64,000 nt of DNA from Selaginella moellendorffii (GCF_000143415.4 NW_003314277.1:865878-929877); one strand, 5' to 3'. Positions 18,877-30,234 are shown, counted from the stretch's first letter. Made by a program: numbers and translations. The notes: generated by a model not told the origin, from the letters alone.

Positions 18877-20583
18877 TTAGTGCACATTCTTTGAAGAATA
18901 TACAAGAGGTGATACTTTAGGAAATTTTTCTTTGTGCTCTGATCGTTCTAAGCAATCTATGATGACCCATATGTGCTCCTCAATTAGCACTAGACCATAG
19001 TCATTTATCATTGCAAGCAAATACCAGCGGCATTCTTCCAGCATTCCTTTTTCGCTGCACCCTGCTAGAATGCTTATCATTGTAATCTCATCAACATCAA
19101 AGCCTTCCAGATTCATGGTAACCATAAAAAAAATAGCACACTTCACATTTCCAGCATTTGAGACTGAAGATATTACTGCAGACCATGCTGCTGAGTCTCT
19201 CTCAGGCATTCTATCAAAGAAGATTCTTACTTCTTCTACATGCCCTGCCCAGGCATATGCTCTCAACATTGCCGTCCAAGATACCACACTGCGCTCCGGC
19301 ATCTCCACAAAGAGATTCTTGGCATCTTGAAAGTAGCCATTCTGCGAATATGCCACCACCATTGCCGTCCAGGAGATGACGTCTCTCTCGGGCATCTTGT
19401 CAAACAGACACTTCGAATACTCAACATCCCCTTTCTCGGCATACGCTTGAATCAAACAATTCCAAGATACCAAGCTTCTCTCTTTTATTGAAAAAAATAT
19501 CCTTCTACAATCTTCAATTTTTCCAACTAAAGCATATCCTTCTAGCATTATGTTCCACGTGATCACACTCCAATCTGCCATTGCTTTAAACAAACGTTCT
19601 GCTTCTAGTATATGCCCATTCTGAGCATATGCGGCTAGCATAATATTCCAAGAGACCACATTCCATCCCGGCATTGTGTCAAAAACGTTTTTACAGTCGC
19701 CAAAACTTGAAAACACCTTTAGCATTGTGTTCCACGTCACTATGTCTGGCCTGGGCATCTTATGAAACAACGCCTCAGAAAGCGCCAAATGCCCGTTTTG
19801 GGCATATGCCATTATCATGGCATTCCACGTCACCGCGTTCTTTTCCGGCATCCTCTCAAACAGATCCACCGTGGCGGACAGCTGCCCGTTGTCTGCAAAC
19901 GTGGTCAGCGCGGTATTCCACGACACCACATTCCACTCGGGCATTTGCTGCAGGACAGCGTGCGTGGCATCCACGTCGTTGTTACACGCGGACAAGACTG
20001 TATTCCACGTCACGATACCTTTCTCGGGCATATCATCAAACAGTGCCTTGGCCTCTTGCGTGTTCTCGGTTCGGACATAAGCAGCGATCATCGTGTTCCA
20101 GGAGATAACATCACGCTCGGGCATTCGATCAAACACATCCTTCGCTTGGATCAAATGCCCACACTCGGCATTTGCTTTGATCATTGCGTTCCAGCTCTCA
20201 AGGTTTCGATCAGGCATTGTATCAAAAATGTTTTTAGCCTTTTCGACGTAACAAGATTTCGTGTAAACTAGCATCATTAAATTATACGACATGATGTTTC
20301 TAAGCAATGTCCCTTGAAATATCCTCTCGGCCTCCTCTAGATGCCCGTTCGCGGCATATGCCAAGAGCATCGAGTTCCACGAGAAAACGTTGGGTCGTGC
20401 GATGCCGTCAAATACGCTCCTTGCTTTAGCCACGTTGCCACGTCGGCCGTGCATCTGGATGGCCAGATTTGCGAGATATCGATCACCCTTGTGAGCACTC
20501 AACACTCTCTCGTGGAGCGTTTGTGCTTCCAGAGCGCTATTGCAGCGCTTAAGCCTGGATGCAAGAGAGACATCTTCATCCAT
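18877..20583 (-). CDS. Pentatricopeptide repeat protein, S-type repeats, no DYW end
   Basis: Single-exon frame of 568 codons on the minus strand. It starts with MDEDVSLASRLKRC and then HGRRGNVAKARSVFD, an opening common in lycophyte PPR proteins. From residue ~30 onward, about fifteen repeats of ~31 residues follow with the pattern MPERDVISWNTMIAAY, typical of S/SS motifs of the PLS class. The C-terminus has one degenerate longer repeat (GFDVDEITMISILAGCSEKG) and a helical end, but no recognisable E/E+ or DYW deaminase domain. Family knowledge: PLS proteins bind organelle RNA and usually guide C-to-U editing through a DYW domain; without it this protein might bind RNA only or use a partner in trans. 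No clear targeting peptide is visible. Confidence 0.93.
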   Translation of the reverse strand: MDEDVSLASRLKRCNSALEAQTLHERVLSAHKGDRYLANLAIQMHGRRGNVAKARSVFDGIARPNVFSWNSMLLAYAANGHLEEAERIFQGTLLRNIMSYNLMMLVYTKSCYVEKAKNIFDTMPDRNLESWNAMIKANAECGHLIQAKDVFDRMPERDVISWNTMIAAYVRTENTQEAKALFDDMPEKGIVTWNTVLSACNNDVDATHAVLQQMPEWNVVSWNTALTTFADNGQLSATVDLFERMPEKNAVTWNAMIMAYAQNGHLALSEALFHKMPRPDIVTWNTMLKVFSSFGDCKNVFDTMPGWNVVSWNIMLAAYAQNGHILEAERLFKAMADWSVITWNIMLEGYALVGKIEDCRRIFFSIKERSLVSWNCLIQAYAEKGDVEYSKCLFDKMPERDVISWTAMVVAYSQNGYFQDAKNLFVEMPERSVVSWTAMLRAYAWAGHVEEVRIFFDRMPERDSAAWSAVISSVSNAGNVKCAIFFMVTMNLEGFDVDEITMISILAGCSEKGMLEECRWYLLAMINDYGLVLIEEHIWVIIDCLERSEHKEKFPKVSPLVYSSKNVH

Positions 20584-21110
20584 TTCCCACTAAAGGAAAG
20601 CTTGAGATAAATTGGCCAAGCTGGGAGTAAAATGAAAGTTCTCATGCAAGGATGCATGCAGAATCAACAACCCCAGATATGAGATTTCATTGGATCCTAT
20701 TTGCACTTGGTATATGCATAGCTCGACATTGTGCATACTTATATGGTAAGTCTCATTTGTTGGATGGATTATATAACTTGGGAACTTGGTGTGTTGGCCT
20801 ATTATTCCAAAAATTTCAGCTAGTCACTAAAGAAGAAAAATGAAAGCATTAATCTCATTAATCTTGATCGTAATTACATCCTTTGTACTAAAATCTAAAA
20901 TTTACTTTAATTGGTACACTTAAGTTATGATAAAATATAAAAAGAAATTAATCCTTTTTTTAAACAAGGAGTAATACTATTTTATATTGTAATGATTACT
21001 GTGAAATTCAATGATTAGGGAGAGGTCTTTTATAAGATTTCAATACATCCTAAAATTATATAAAAATATAATCAAAAAGTATATTATTTTTATTTTAAGA
21101 AAAATCATAA
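20584..21110. other. AT-rich intergenic sequence
   Basis: Holds the presumed promoter of the PPR gene and AT-rich DNA up to the left edge of the Gypsy element. No coding or RNA feature recognised. Confidence 0.5.
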
Positions 21111-22699
21111 TGTAAGGTCCAAATATACAGTTACGATGTTGTATACTAATATTAGCGTGATAATTGTTGGACTGGTTTTGAGTTGATCACTTACTCTTTG
21201 TATATAAGCCAAGGTTTTTGGCTAATTGATATATATATTTCTATATTACATTTCCATATCCATGCACTTATATTGGTGGAGATGAAGGGCAACTTTGATT
21301 ATCCCTAAAAAATGCTTGGATTTAAGATTTTGGTTTAGATCTTTCCTTATAACTTTTTTAATTTTTAGTTTATTTTCATAGTAGAGTAGTAGCCTCTTTC
21401 TCCTTTCTATAATATCAATGTTAAGATCCAACACTAAAAGATAAAGATCTAATCTCTCTTAACTATGTTATGCTTCCTCTTGACGTTTTTCACCATCCAA
21501 CCACTTTTGAGCTACATTAAAAGTTCCATTGTGAGCCCTAGAGTAGTTTTGGAGTAAGTGTAGTTACTTGATGCTATGTGATTATAGTTGAACAATCAAA
21601 CTCAATTAGTAATAATATTCATAACATATGGTATAGTTCCTCCTACTTTTACTATCAATCCTTATGTCTGACTAGAGTTCTTTTGTAGGAATTCTAGGGA
21701 TGATATGTACCATTGGTTTAATTATTTTATGGTGATTGCTACTTATCATTTTTACAATGATGCTTGATATTTGTATGAGTTTCTTGTATATCTCTGCATT
21801 GCAATAGTACAATAGTTTGAGCATAGCCACTCATGTAAATTAAAACATTCTCATGGACACTTTGGGCCATTTAAGTCAATGATGTAATTTAGCATTTGCT
21901 TCTAAAGTTTTTTGCTTTGTGTGGAGCCAAATATATCAAAGTAGATCATATTAAAAATGTTGTGGCCAACACTTTATCAAGATCTGATAGGACTTATACA
22001 TAAACTTCAAGTGTCATTTTCCTTTGCTAGAAATGTTAAAATTCTGTGCAAGCATTCTCCATGTCATAATGAGGGGCAAAACATAACAAAAAGTAGCCTC
22101 AAATTCATCTATCATAGATATTGGTGGTTTTTTGGAAAATGGGTGTTATCTAAACTTGTAAAGTCCTTGGGTGTTTGAACTTCATCTTATGATGAAGCCT
22201 AATAGAAGTATTTGTTTTTATATCGATTATCATCATTAAATAAAGTGACTATCTTAAATGTGTATCGTCACACTGTTGATCTCTTAGATTGTCCAGGAAG
22301 AAGTAGTTGGTTCACCAAGTTAGATATTATTTTTGGGTATTGATAAGTGTTTATGGCTGAAGAAGATAATTCTTATGATTGTTTTTTGTATATCATTTGG
22401 TTTGTACAAGTTGTTAGTGATACCATTCGGTTTGACTAATGCTTCAGCAACTTTCTAATTTATGATGGATAGGTTTTTTGTGATATGCCGGAAATGACTA
22501 TTGACTTAATCGATGATGTGTTAATCCACTCAGAGGGGATGTATAAAAAGTATATCCATGATGTTTATAAAGTGTTAGATCAATTATAGAAAGTTAATTT
22601 AAAGTTGAAGCAGTTGAAGTATGTATTTGGGTCCAAAGACATGATTTATCTTGGGTACCGTATTTTTTGTAAAAGTTTGTAAGTTAATCCTAACAAACT

Positions 22700-24210
22700 T
22701 GTGTAAGCGACTAAATTTTCCATTTTACTTTAGTCACTTAACCACACTTCCGACCACTTGGAAGATTTTCACTCACAACTTCCATAAGTCTTATTTTGGA
22801 CTTAAGGACTTGCTAACCCCAAGAATAACATCCATGCCACTCAACCATTGCACTTGGTCCAAGTGCTCCATATGTCCGATCCCATGATCGACACCCCAAA
22901 ATACCACTAACATATCAACCCGTTATGCTAAGGCCATGCCCATTCACATTAGTCACACCGGTGGTCTAACACCACCTACATCACAATCCCGTCTCTCAAA
23001 GACTAGGCCATCCGTCCATGAGTGATCATCCCAGATCCACCCTTTAGCATCCTTAGAATGCCCACAGACATGGGGAATAACCTTCCCCAATATCCCTTTT
23101 TTGGTCCCCACCAAGTCCCTTTCTGTCTATGGCCGTGCTCGTCAACACTGCCACTAGATCAAGGCCCACAGGCCTGACCACTAATCCTATGGTCCTCTGG
23201 GACTTCCTCACCATGTGGTTGTGTTCTTGGTCACCACACTAGAGGGTTATTCCTCTTCCTTTCCACAGTCTGGGACTTTGGGATAGCATTTCGGAACACT
23301 GTGGCTCTACGCGGGCCTCCTGGGTACTCTCCTTGCCTTCCGCCTTTGGGTGCTCTAGCCATGGGCTTAAAGCAAGGTTCTATTAAGCCATGTCTGGTGT
23401 CCAAGTAGGTAGTGCCACCCACACTTGGATTGGGAGCATTGACTATTCGATCTCCCAGGGGAACTAAAATCGGCTCTTGAACACTTCACCAAACTACCCC
23501 ACTTGTCAGTCTGTATTCACTCTAGTTTTGGACTTCCCAGTGGTTATCCCATCACCCAACACTTGGGTACAACCTTCCTAGGATAAACTAATCTTTCCTA
23601 GCCAAATTGGCTCCACTAGAGTCTTCCCCCCTACTATACTTTTGGAGCTCACCAAACCCCCTAGGGTCTGGGAGATGAACGCTTTGGGCTTTCACCCTTT
23701 CAGACTCGGACTCGGACTCGAACTCGGGCTTAGACTTGGTCTCGGTCTCGGTCTTGGTCCCGGTCTCGGTCTCGATCTCGACTTCGGACTTCATCTCGGA
23801 TTCCAATCTCGGATTCCATCTTGGACTCCATATCGGACTCTATCTTGAGTCCATCTCAGACTCCATCTCAGTCCATCTCGGACTCCATCTTGGTCCATCT
23901 CGGACTCTATCTCGGTCCATCTCGGACTCCATCTCGGGTTCATCTCGGACTCCATCTTGGGTCCTCTTGTGTCCCTTTTCTAGAGACTCACTTACTGTTT
24001 GTTTTGTGCTTGTTCCTCGAGCACGTTATTGGGAGTTCCACTTCCACTCTCAACCTTTCAAGTTGGAGCTTTTAGTCCAAACGTGTTATGCTCGTTTGGT
24101 TTTCGCTTCGGCCACTACCACGTGGTGCCATTTCGGCTCCACTTTGGGGCCTAGGGATTTTGTGTCTCACAACTTGTGGATCTTCTCAAGTTTCTTACTT
24201 TGAAATGTAT
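22700..24210. other. Insertion of less AT-rich repetitive DNA within the Gypsy polymerase region
   Basis: Base composition changes sharply at about 22.70 kb and back at about 24.21 kb, and the Gypsy polymerase reading resumes on the right. The inside is C- and T-rich with no recognised protein. The right half is dominated by a CTCGGT/CTCGGACT minisatellite. No terminal repeats or target duplication could be made out by eye, so the element type is open. Confidence 0.5.
23697..23960. repeat. CTCGG-rich minisatellite
   Basis: It starts as six-base units (CTCGGT, CTCGGA) and continues as longer units of the type CATCTCGGACTC with variants. One frame would read as serine/aspartate-type dipeptide repeats, but there is no start codon or other sign of a gene. 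Confidence 0.85.
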
Positions 24211-26286
24211 GAATAATGTGCATCGCTTTTTAGACAAGGTGTAATATCTCAATCGTTTCATTAATCATCTTTTTAATTGCATTGTATTGTTGCAAACATT
24301 GTTAAAGTTATTAATATCATCTTTTATCTTGTCTATAGACTATGAGGGGGTGTTTATAAATTTCAAAGAGCTATTAACAATTCCTTTAATTTTGGTGTAC
24401 AACTACTCTATGGCAAAAGAGTGTTTAATAGTAGTTTTGGGTTTTGAGAAACTTCATGCATATCTATATAATTTTTGAATATTATTAAAAAATGATCATG
24501 TTGCAATTACTTCATTATTGAAGCAAAATAGCTTAATTAATCATATTGTTCAATATGCTTTGAAGTTTTAGATATATAATTTCGAGGTTGTTCATCACTC
24601 AGAGAGTTTTATAGTTGATACTAATGCCCTTTCTCGAGTTTTTCTCCCTTCTTTGCTCTTTTTTTCTATTCTTGATAAATCTATTATTCTAATATCTATG
24701 GATTTTTTAGTGTCATTGCAATTGCTATACTTGATGTCCAATATCCATAAAGTGCAAAATAAGATTTACCTTCTCTCAAAAAGGTTCGTAAGGCTCAAAA
24801 AGTTGGGTTATGGATCCAAAAGTTTTGTGATGGATTTAAAAATTCTAATGACTTGTTAATGATTTGTCATTTTAGCATTTACATTCTCAATATGATGTTC
24901 TTTATTTTGTAAGAATAAAGTTTGATAATCATTTATAGTTAGTGATGCTTTTAATCTTTATTCCACGCTTTCTCTATGCTATGATTTTTTTATTCTAGAC
25001 GGGCATATGAGACATTATTGTGTGATTGTGAAGCTGCAAAAGTTTTTATATTAATTAAAGATGCAATGTGATATTATCTGGTATGTGTGTAGTTATGTTT
25101 AGTGTTAAGCTTGTTAAACTCCCCCTTATGCTACAAAAGAACAGTTGGAATTAATTACAATTTCCTATCCATTTTAGTTGATAGTGTTTGATTTAGGGGC
25201 CTTTTTTAGGGTTGACTATTGACAATGAATACATCATTATTGTTTATAATTACTTGATTCATTAGATAGAAGTTAGTGCTTTTATTAGTGTGTTTGCAAC
25301 TACTATTGGATACTTTTTCCTCAATTGCTTAGTGTTTCAACATTCTTGTCTAAAAAGGATTCTCTCAAATAATGATTATGCATTTATGGTTGAGGCATTT
25401 TACATTTTAACGTCTTAGTTGGGGATATATCATATTTTCACACATGTTTATCAATATAGAGTTTTATTAGTGCTTCACTATATAAACTCTTATATAATTA
25501 AGATTTGATATTGCTAACGGAGTTGAATTAACTTTTGCAATTATCACAAGTTATTGATGCTAAGTTTTAGGATCAATATTTGATGAGTATTTTTCCACTT
25601 GTCCAAGCCCAAATCTGCTAAACATTTAATCTATATACAAATGAGATAACAATGGTATTATAATTTTTATCATCATTCATTTGCGGAGTACAAAATGAAT
25701 AACTTTATGTTAATCTATTTCCCCAATTTTATAGTATATGGTTTGTTTAAGAAACTCCTTGCTCAATAGAAGGGACAATATCAAATATTGCAATAAATTG
25801 GACTGGAAGTTTATAAAGTTTGGCATAGGTCAATCCTATAAAAATTATGTATGTGCAAGTATAAATTGATGCCACCTACAGATCCACTAATGCCTTTTCT
25901 TAATGTCCCTTCAAATTCTAGCCTATCAACTAAAAAACTTTGATTGCCTTCAATTCTTTTGAGAGGAAAGAATGATGTGAAGTCCAAATATATGATTATA
26001 ATATTATATACTAATATTAATAACCATACACTAAATATAAGCTAGGGTTTTTGGATATGGAAATTTAGATATTCCATTTCTACAAATATATATTTTTATT
26101 ATAATTAATATTTAATTTTACTTGGGTTCTAACTACAAATAATTATTATCTTTCCCATAAAATGCTTGAATATTCTTAAATATTGGTGGTTATTGATTTA
26201 TAATTGAAAAATGAATTATTTTTAGAATTGCCAGTGCATTCAACTCATAAGATTGAAAATATTGAGAAATGGCACTGGTTCTGATG

Positions 26287-27503
26287 TCATATCACAGCAT
26301 CTGAGAAAGTGAGTTGCTTTATCTTGCTGCTGTTCTTGGACTTTGAGGAAACTTTAGGCGTGGGCGGGAGCTCCACGTAATCCTTGGTGAGGTCGATTTC
26401 CTCCAGGAAATCCTGGACCATGGACAGTGTGTCGGCCTCGGAGGACGAGGCCGACGCTGTAGACGGCGGCGAAATCCTGTAGTTGTTTAGCTTCTGGCAG
26501 TAGTCGAAGAGGAAGCTGCTCTTTGGGGAATTGCTGTCGATGTTCTCGTTCTCGTTCTCGCTGTGCTCATCGATGATCTCGTCGGGTTGATTGTTAGCTG
26601 GAAGTCCTGGGCAAGACGTAGAAAAGAAGTAGAATGTGGGAAGCGAGCCACAGAGAGACTAGTAGAGTTTATGCATTACGTGCTTACTTGTTCATGGCAG
26701 GGCTGAGTTCTCAGCACCTGGAAAACGAAAGTTTTGTTGATCCGGCTTCAAAAATCCATTGATCGTATTGGCATCCACCTGGAGAAAAAGAAAGCTAAAG
26801 ATATTTAGAACGAAGAACCAAACCATACGAAAGAAAAGAATCACAGCATCGATGGATCAACCTCGGCAAGAGTTTTGACGATCGTTTGGCACTTCTCGAT
26901 CTTGGTCTCGGTCTCCTCCTTGCCACCGAAGAGAATGTCCCCCACCGCAGCCACGGCCGCGACGACTTTCATGGCCTGGACGTCATCCTCGGCGCTCTTG
27001 ACGATCGCTTCCAGCGCCGCCGCCGCGGCCTTGGGCAGAATATCATCCACACCCTGGCCGCAGCAATCCTTCCCTGTCACGTCCAGCGCTGCCAGATCCG
27101 GGGACTTCGACGGCGACACAATCGTCTCGGAACTCCCATCCTCCTCCAGATCGCCGTGATGATCCTCTTTCTCCCTCTCGGCTTTCAGCATTCCCTGATT
27201 CCCCTCATCCTCCTCCTCCTCCTCGTCGCTCTGGCCCCGCGCTTCCTCCTCCTCTTCCTGCCGCGGCGGGCTAGATTGCCGCTCCGGGGAGCACGTCCTG
27301 ACGATCAAGCTCACCGCCTTGGAAGCCCTAGCCGCGGCGGACGAATCGTCCCCGGGGTCGCAGTCGAAATCGTCGCCGCCATTACCGCGGAGATCCGAGC
27401 ACTCGCCGTCCACTGCCGCAATCGCGCCCTTCTTCCTGTCACCGATCGGGGATGGATCTATGGCGGCGGACTGCGCGCTTTCTTTCGATGCTCCACAGCC
27501 CAT
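26287..27503 (-). CDS. Acidic protein with N-terminal myristoylation/palmitoylation signal, function unknown
   Basis: Three exons on the minus strand: 27503-26862, 26778-26718, 26606-26287, phase-continuous, 340 codons. It begins MGCGASK: Gly2 fits N-myristoylation and Cys3 palmitoylation, so membrane association is likely. Residues ~80-115 are a Glu-rich acidic segment. Residues ~140-215 form an Ala-rich helical region (AAAALEAIVKSAEDDV, ILFGGKEETETK). The third exon is hydrophilic, with ENENENID and a conserved-looking SFLFDYCQKLNNYR. A short helical motif (MVQDFLEEIDLTKDYVELP) and a Lys/Ser-rich end follow. I do not recognise the family. The same N-terminus is seen in several plant plasma-membrane adaptors. 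It shares a 178-bp divergent promoter with the PPR gene that starts at 27682. A TAGGGTTTT telobox-like sequence sits just upstream of its ATG. Confidence 0.8.
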
Positions 27504-27681
27504 TTCTTCCCCCTCATTTGTGTTCTAGGGTTTTTGCAAAGCAACCGTCTTTAAGATGAAAAGCCATCAAACGAATATACCTTCGGCCGCTTTCTGGGTA
27601 TATTCCGCTAAACTATAAGGGCAAAATGATAGCAGAATCTTCCACAGATGAAAGGGAATCTAGGGTTCTTCGGGCTCTTCG

Positions 27682-30057
27682 ATGCGATGGAAGAGGACGG
27701 TGCAAGAGATCGCGAGCCTGCTCCAGAGCGGGCGCCCCTGGCCGCAGCTGGAGTCTGATCTCGTCCCCTACGCCTGCTACGAGACGACGCCATCGAACGT
27801 CGTCGGGAGCGTCGTGCGGCGGCTCCGCGATCCCGATGTGGCGCTCGCATTCTTCCGTTGGGCCGCCGATACGATCCCCAGGTTCTTCCACACCAGATTC
27901 TCCTCCGGCTGCCTCATCTATCTCCTCACGCGATCGGGTAGGGCTCGAGAGGCGCGCCAGATTCTCGAGTCGTGCCCCAGCGATGCATTCTCCCACAACA
28001 TGGTCATCTCTTGCTACTGCAAGGCCGGGGATCTCGTCGCGGCGCTGGAAATCGTGGCAAGAATGGTGGATTCCTCGTTCCAGCCCGACGAGTACTCCCA
28101 TCTCCCGATAATCTCCGCGCTGTGCAAGGCCGGGGACGTAAGCGCCGCGGTGGGATACTTTCGACTGTGGGACTCGCCGCTCATCGCCGCGATCTACACA
28201 GTGCTCGTCTCCTCCAAGTGCAAGCATGGCATGGCCGACGATGGCTACGAGCTTGCCATGGAGATGATCGCTCGGGGCTGCTCGCTCGACTTTGACACCT
28301 CCAATGCCGTCGTCCAGGCGCTCTGTGAGGCCGGAAGATCCGGCACTGCGCAAGAGTTTGTGAGGCTGCTGGCCCGGCGATCCGGCTGCGCTGCTCCGGC
28401 TCTCTCGATCTTTAGCTCCTCGCTGGTGAAGTGCTACTCGCGGCAGGAGAGGTTTGCCGACGCTCGAAAGTGGCTGAGGGTGATGAGAGTCGAGGGTGTC
28501 CAGCCGACGGTGGTCATGTACACGGTGCTTGTGGACGCTCTTTGTCGAGCTGGGCGATCGAGCGAAGCCAGCGACGTTGTCGACGAGATGGATCGAACAG
28601 GTTGCCCGCCAAACTCTGTGACTTTCAACGCGCTTGTTAACGGGTTTTCTAAGCAGGGAAGGCCGGGTGACTGCGAGAGGCTTCTGGAAACGATGGCTGC
28701 CAGGGGGATCCAGCCTAACGTTGTGAGCTACAACGGTTTGCTCGAGGGACTTTGCAAGCTAGAAAGGTGGCACGAAGCCGAAGAGCTAGTCCGAGATATG
28801 ATCTCCAGGGGCGGGAGGAGTACTCCGGATCTGGTAACGTATAGCACTCTTCTATCCGGGTACTGTAAGGCAGGGAAGGTGGAAGAAAGCCGGGAACTCC
28901 TCAAGGAGGTGATCTCGAGAGGCCTCCGGCCGGATGCCTTGATGTACACTAAGGTTATGGCGTCGCTGTGCAAGTCCGCGAGGCTTGGAGAGGCGCTGGA
29001 GCTACTAGAGGAGATGATCCGCGCAGGTTGCTGTCCGACTCTCATTACTTTCAACACACTGATCAGCGGTTGCTGCAGGGAAAAGAACCTGGAGATGGCT
29101 GATTCTCTGCTCCAAACGATGGCCGCGAGCGGTGTTAAGGCCGATGTTGTGACTTACAACACGCTCATGGACGGGCTATGCAAAGCCGGGAGGTTCTCCG
29201 AGGCTCAGGAGCTACTGCACACGATGAGCAAGACGGCGAATCTCTTCACGTACACGTCCGTCATCCATGGCTTCTCCAAGTTCGGAAGGCTTCAAGAGGC
29301 CGAGCAGCTGCTCGAGCGCATGAAGGCCTCGGGCTGTGCTCCGGACGTGGTTGCCTACAGCAGTTTTGTTTACGGCCTTTGCAAGTCCGGCAAGGTCCTG
29401 AACGCTCATCAGGTTCTAGAGCAGATGCGAGACAGCGACCACGACCCCAACGTAGTGACTTACAACACCATCCTCGACGGGCTGTGCAAGTCTGGGAAGA
29501 TCGACACTGCGCTGGAGATGATGGAACAGATGGCTTCCAGCGACGGGTGTGGGCTCAACGTAGTGGGATACAGCACGGTGGTGGACGGGCTTTGCAAGCT
29601 GGGAAGAACGCAGGAGGCCAGGAGCGTGATGGAAGCCATGGCTAGAGCAGGGTGCCGCCCCGACGTGGTGACTTACAGCAGCCTGGTGAACGGGCTGTGC
29701 AAGGCGGGGAAGATCGAGGAGGCCGTGGAGGCTGTCCGGGAGATGGCGATGGAGGGATGCAAGCCAAACGCGGTGACTTACTGCTCGCTGGTTCACGGGC
29801 TTTGTAGCTGCGGGCGGCTCGCCGAGGCCGAGAGGATGGTGGAGGAGATGAGCAGCGGCGGCGGCGGTGGAGATCACTGTCCGCCGAGCGTCTCGACTTA
29901 CAACGCGCTCATCGGTGGGCTGTGCAAGGCGGGGCGCATCGATGATGCTCTCAAGTTCTTCCAGAGGATGAGGAGCCAAGGCTGTGATCCGGATGGCGTG
30001 AGCTACAGCACCATCGTGGAGGGTCTCGCGAGATCAGGGAGAGCGCTCCAAGCTTGA
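27682..30057 (+). CDS. P-class pentatricopeptide repeat protein
   Basis: Single-exon frame of 791 codons. After ~50 residues typical of the region before PPR arrays (RRLRDPDVALAFFRWA) come about twenty 35-residue P-type repeats, for example GCAPDVVAYSSFVYGLCKSG and DPNVVTYNTILDGLCKSG. Family knowledge: P-class proteins bind single-stranded RNA in mitochondria or plastids and act in stability, splicing or translation. Positions 5 and 35 of each repeat (N, S, T with D, N) would allow the target to be predicted by the PPR code. The N-terminal part before the repeats is short and only weakly like a targeting peptide. Residues ~765-775 of the last repeats keep full consensus, so the frame seems intact. 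Divergent from the gene at 26287-27503. Confidence 0.95.
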   Translation: MRWKRTVQEIASLLQSGRPWPQLESDLVPYACYETTPSNVVGSVVRRLRDPDVALAFFRWAADTIPRFFHTRFSSGCLIYLLTRSGRAREARQILESCPSDAFSHNMVISCYCKAGDLVAALEIVARMVDSSFQPDEYSHLPIISALCKAGDVSAAVGYFRLWDSPLIAAIYTVLVSSKCKHGMADDGYELAMEMIARGCSLDFDTSNAVVQALCEAGRSGTAQEFVRLLARRSGCAAPALSIFSSSLVKCYSRQERFADARKWLRVMRVEGVQPTVVMYTVLVDALCRAGRSSEASDVVDEMDRTGCPPNSVTFNALVNGFSKQGRPGDCERLLETMAARGIQPNVVSYNGLLEGLCKLERWHEAEELVRDMISRGGRSTPDLVTYSTLLSGYCKAGKVEESRELLKEVISRGLRPDALMYTKVMASLCKSARLGEALELLEEMIRAGCCPTLITFNTLISGCCREKNLEMADSLLQTMAASGVKADVVTYNTLMDGLCKAGRFSEAQELLHTMSKTANLFTYTSVIHGFSKFGRLQEAEQLLERMKASGCAPDVVAYSSFVYGLCKSGKVLNAHQVLEQMRDSDHDPNVVTYNTILDGLCKSGKIDTALEMMEQMASSDGCGLNVVGYSTVVDGLCKLGRTQEARSVMEAMARAGCRPDVVTYSSLVNGLCKAGKIEEAVEAVREMAMEGCKPNAVTYCSLVHGLCSCGRLAEAERMVEEMSSGGGGGDHCPPSVSTYNALIGGLCKAGRIDDALKFFQRMRSQGCDPDGVSYSTIVEGLARSGRALQA

Positions 30058-30161
30058 GCGAGGTGCGATAGAGAACTCACATTTTAAAAACCCAACCTTT
30101 AGAAGATTTTCAATGAATTCTCTGATATTTAGGGCTTCAACCTTTTAAAGATCTTAAAATT

Positions 30162-30234
30162 CGCGCCAGACAGGGATCGAACCTGCGACTTTCTGCTCCG
30201 GAAACAGACGCTCTGTCCACTGAGCTACAAGCGC
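30162..30234 (-). tRNA. tRNA-Arg (anticodon CCG)
   Basis: Seventy-three bases fold as a cloverleaf on the minus strand: acceptor GCGCTTG/CTGGCGC with a U-U mismatch and a G-U pair, an A-box region TAGCTCAGTGGACAGAGC, the anticodon stem TCTGT/GCAGA with loop TTCCGGA (anticodon CCG), and the T arm GCAGG-TTCGATC-CCTGT. A T4 run (plus-strand AAAA at 30156-30159) directly follows the 3' end and fits a Pol III terminator. It differs at few positions from the CCU gene at 1781-1853, and the U-U mismatch is common to both. It reads CGG codons. Confidence 0.93.

Larger units (their letters stand above)
21111..26230 (+). mobile_element. Decayed Ty3/Gypsy LTR retrotransposon
   Basis: The left terminal repeat starts with TGTAAGGTCCAAATATA at 21111 and the right with TGTGAAGTCCAAATATA at 25976. 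The two stay similar for well over 100 bp (TACTAATATTA, GGTTTTTGG, AAAATGCTTG). The right one is preceded by a purine-rich tract (GAGAGGAAAGAATGA), as expected for a polypurine tract. Reverse-transcriptase traces lie at 22290-22670: WFTKLDII for FSKLDL, then PFGLTNASATF, and VNPNKLV. The polymerase end and RNase H traces lie at 24250-24640 (SIDYEGVFINFKELL, NFEVVHHSES, DTNALSR). All are broken by stops and indels. About 1.5 kb of foreign DNA (22.7-24.2 kb) splits the polymerase. The right end of the right LTR is not certain. Confidence 0.8.

Noticed and set aside
22651-24203. Protein-coding gene in the CTCGG-rich region
   Set aside because: Open frames come from tandem repeats without stop codons; there is no start context or non-repetitive protein part.
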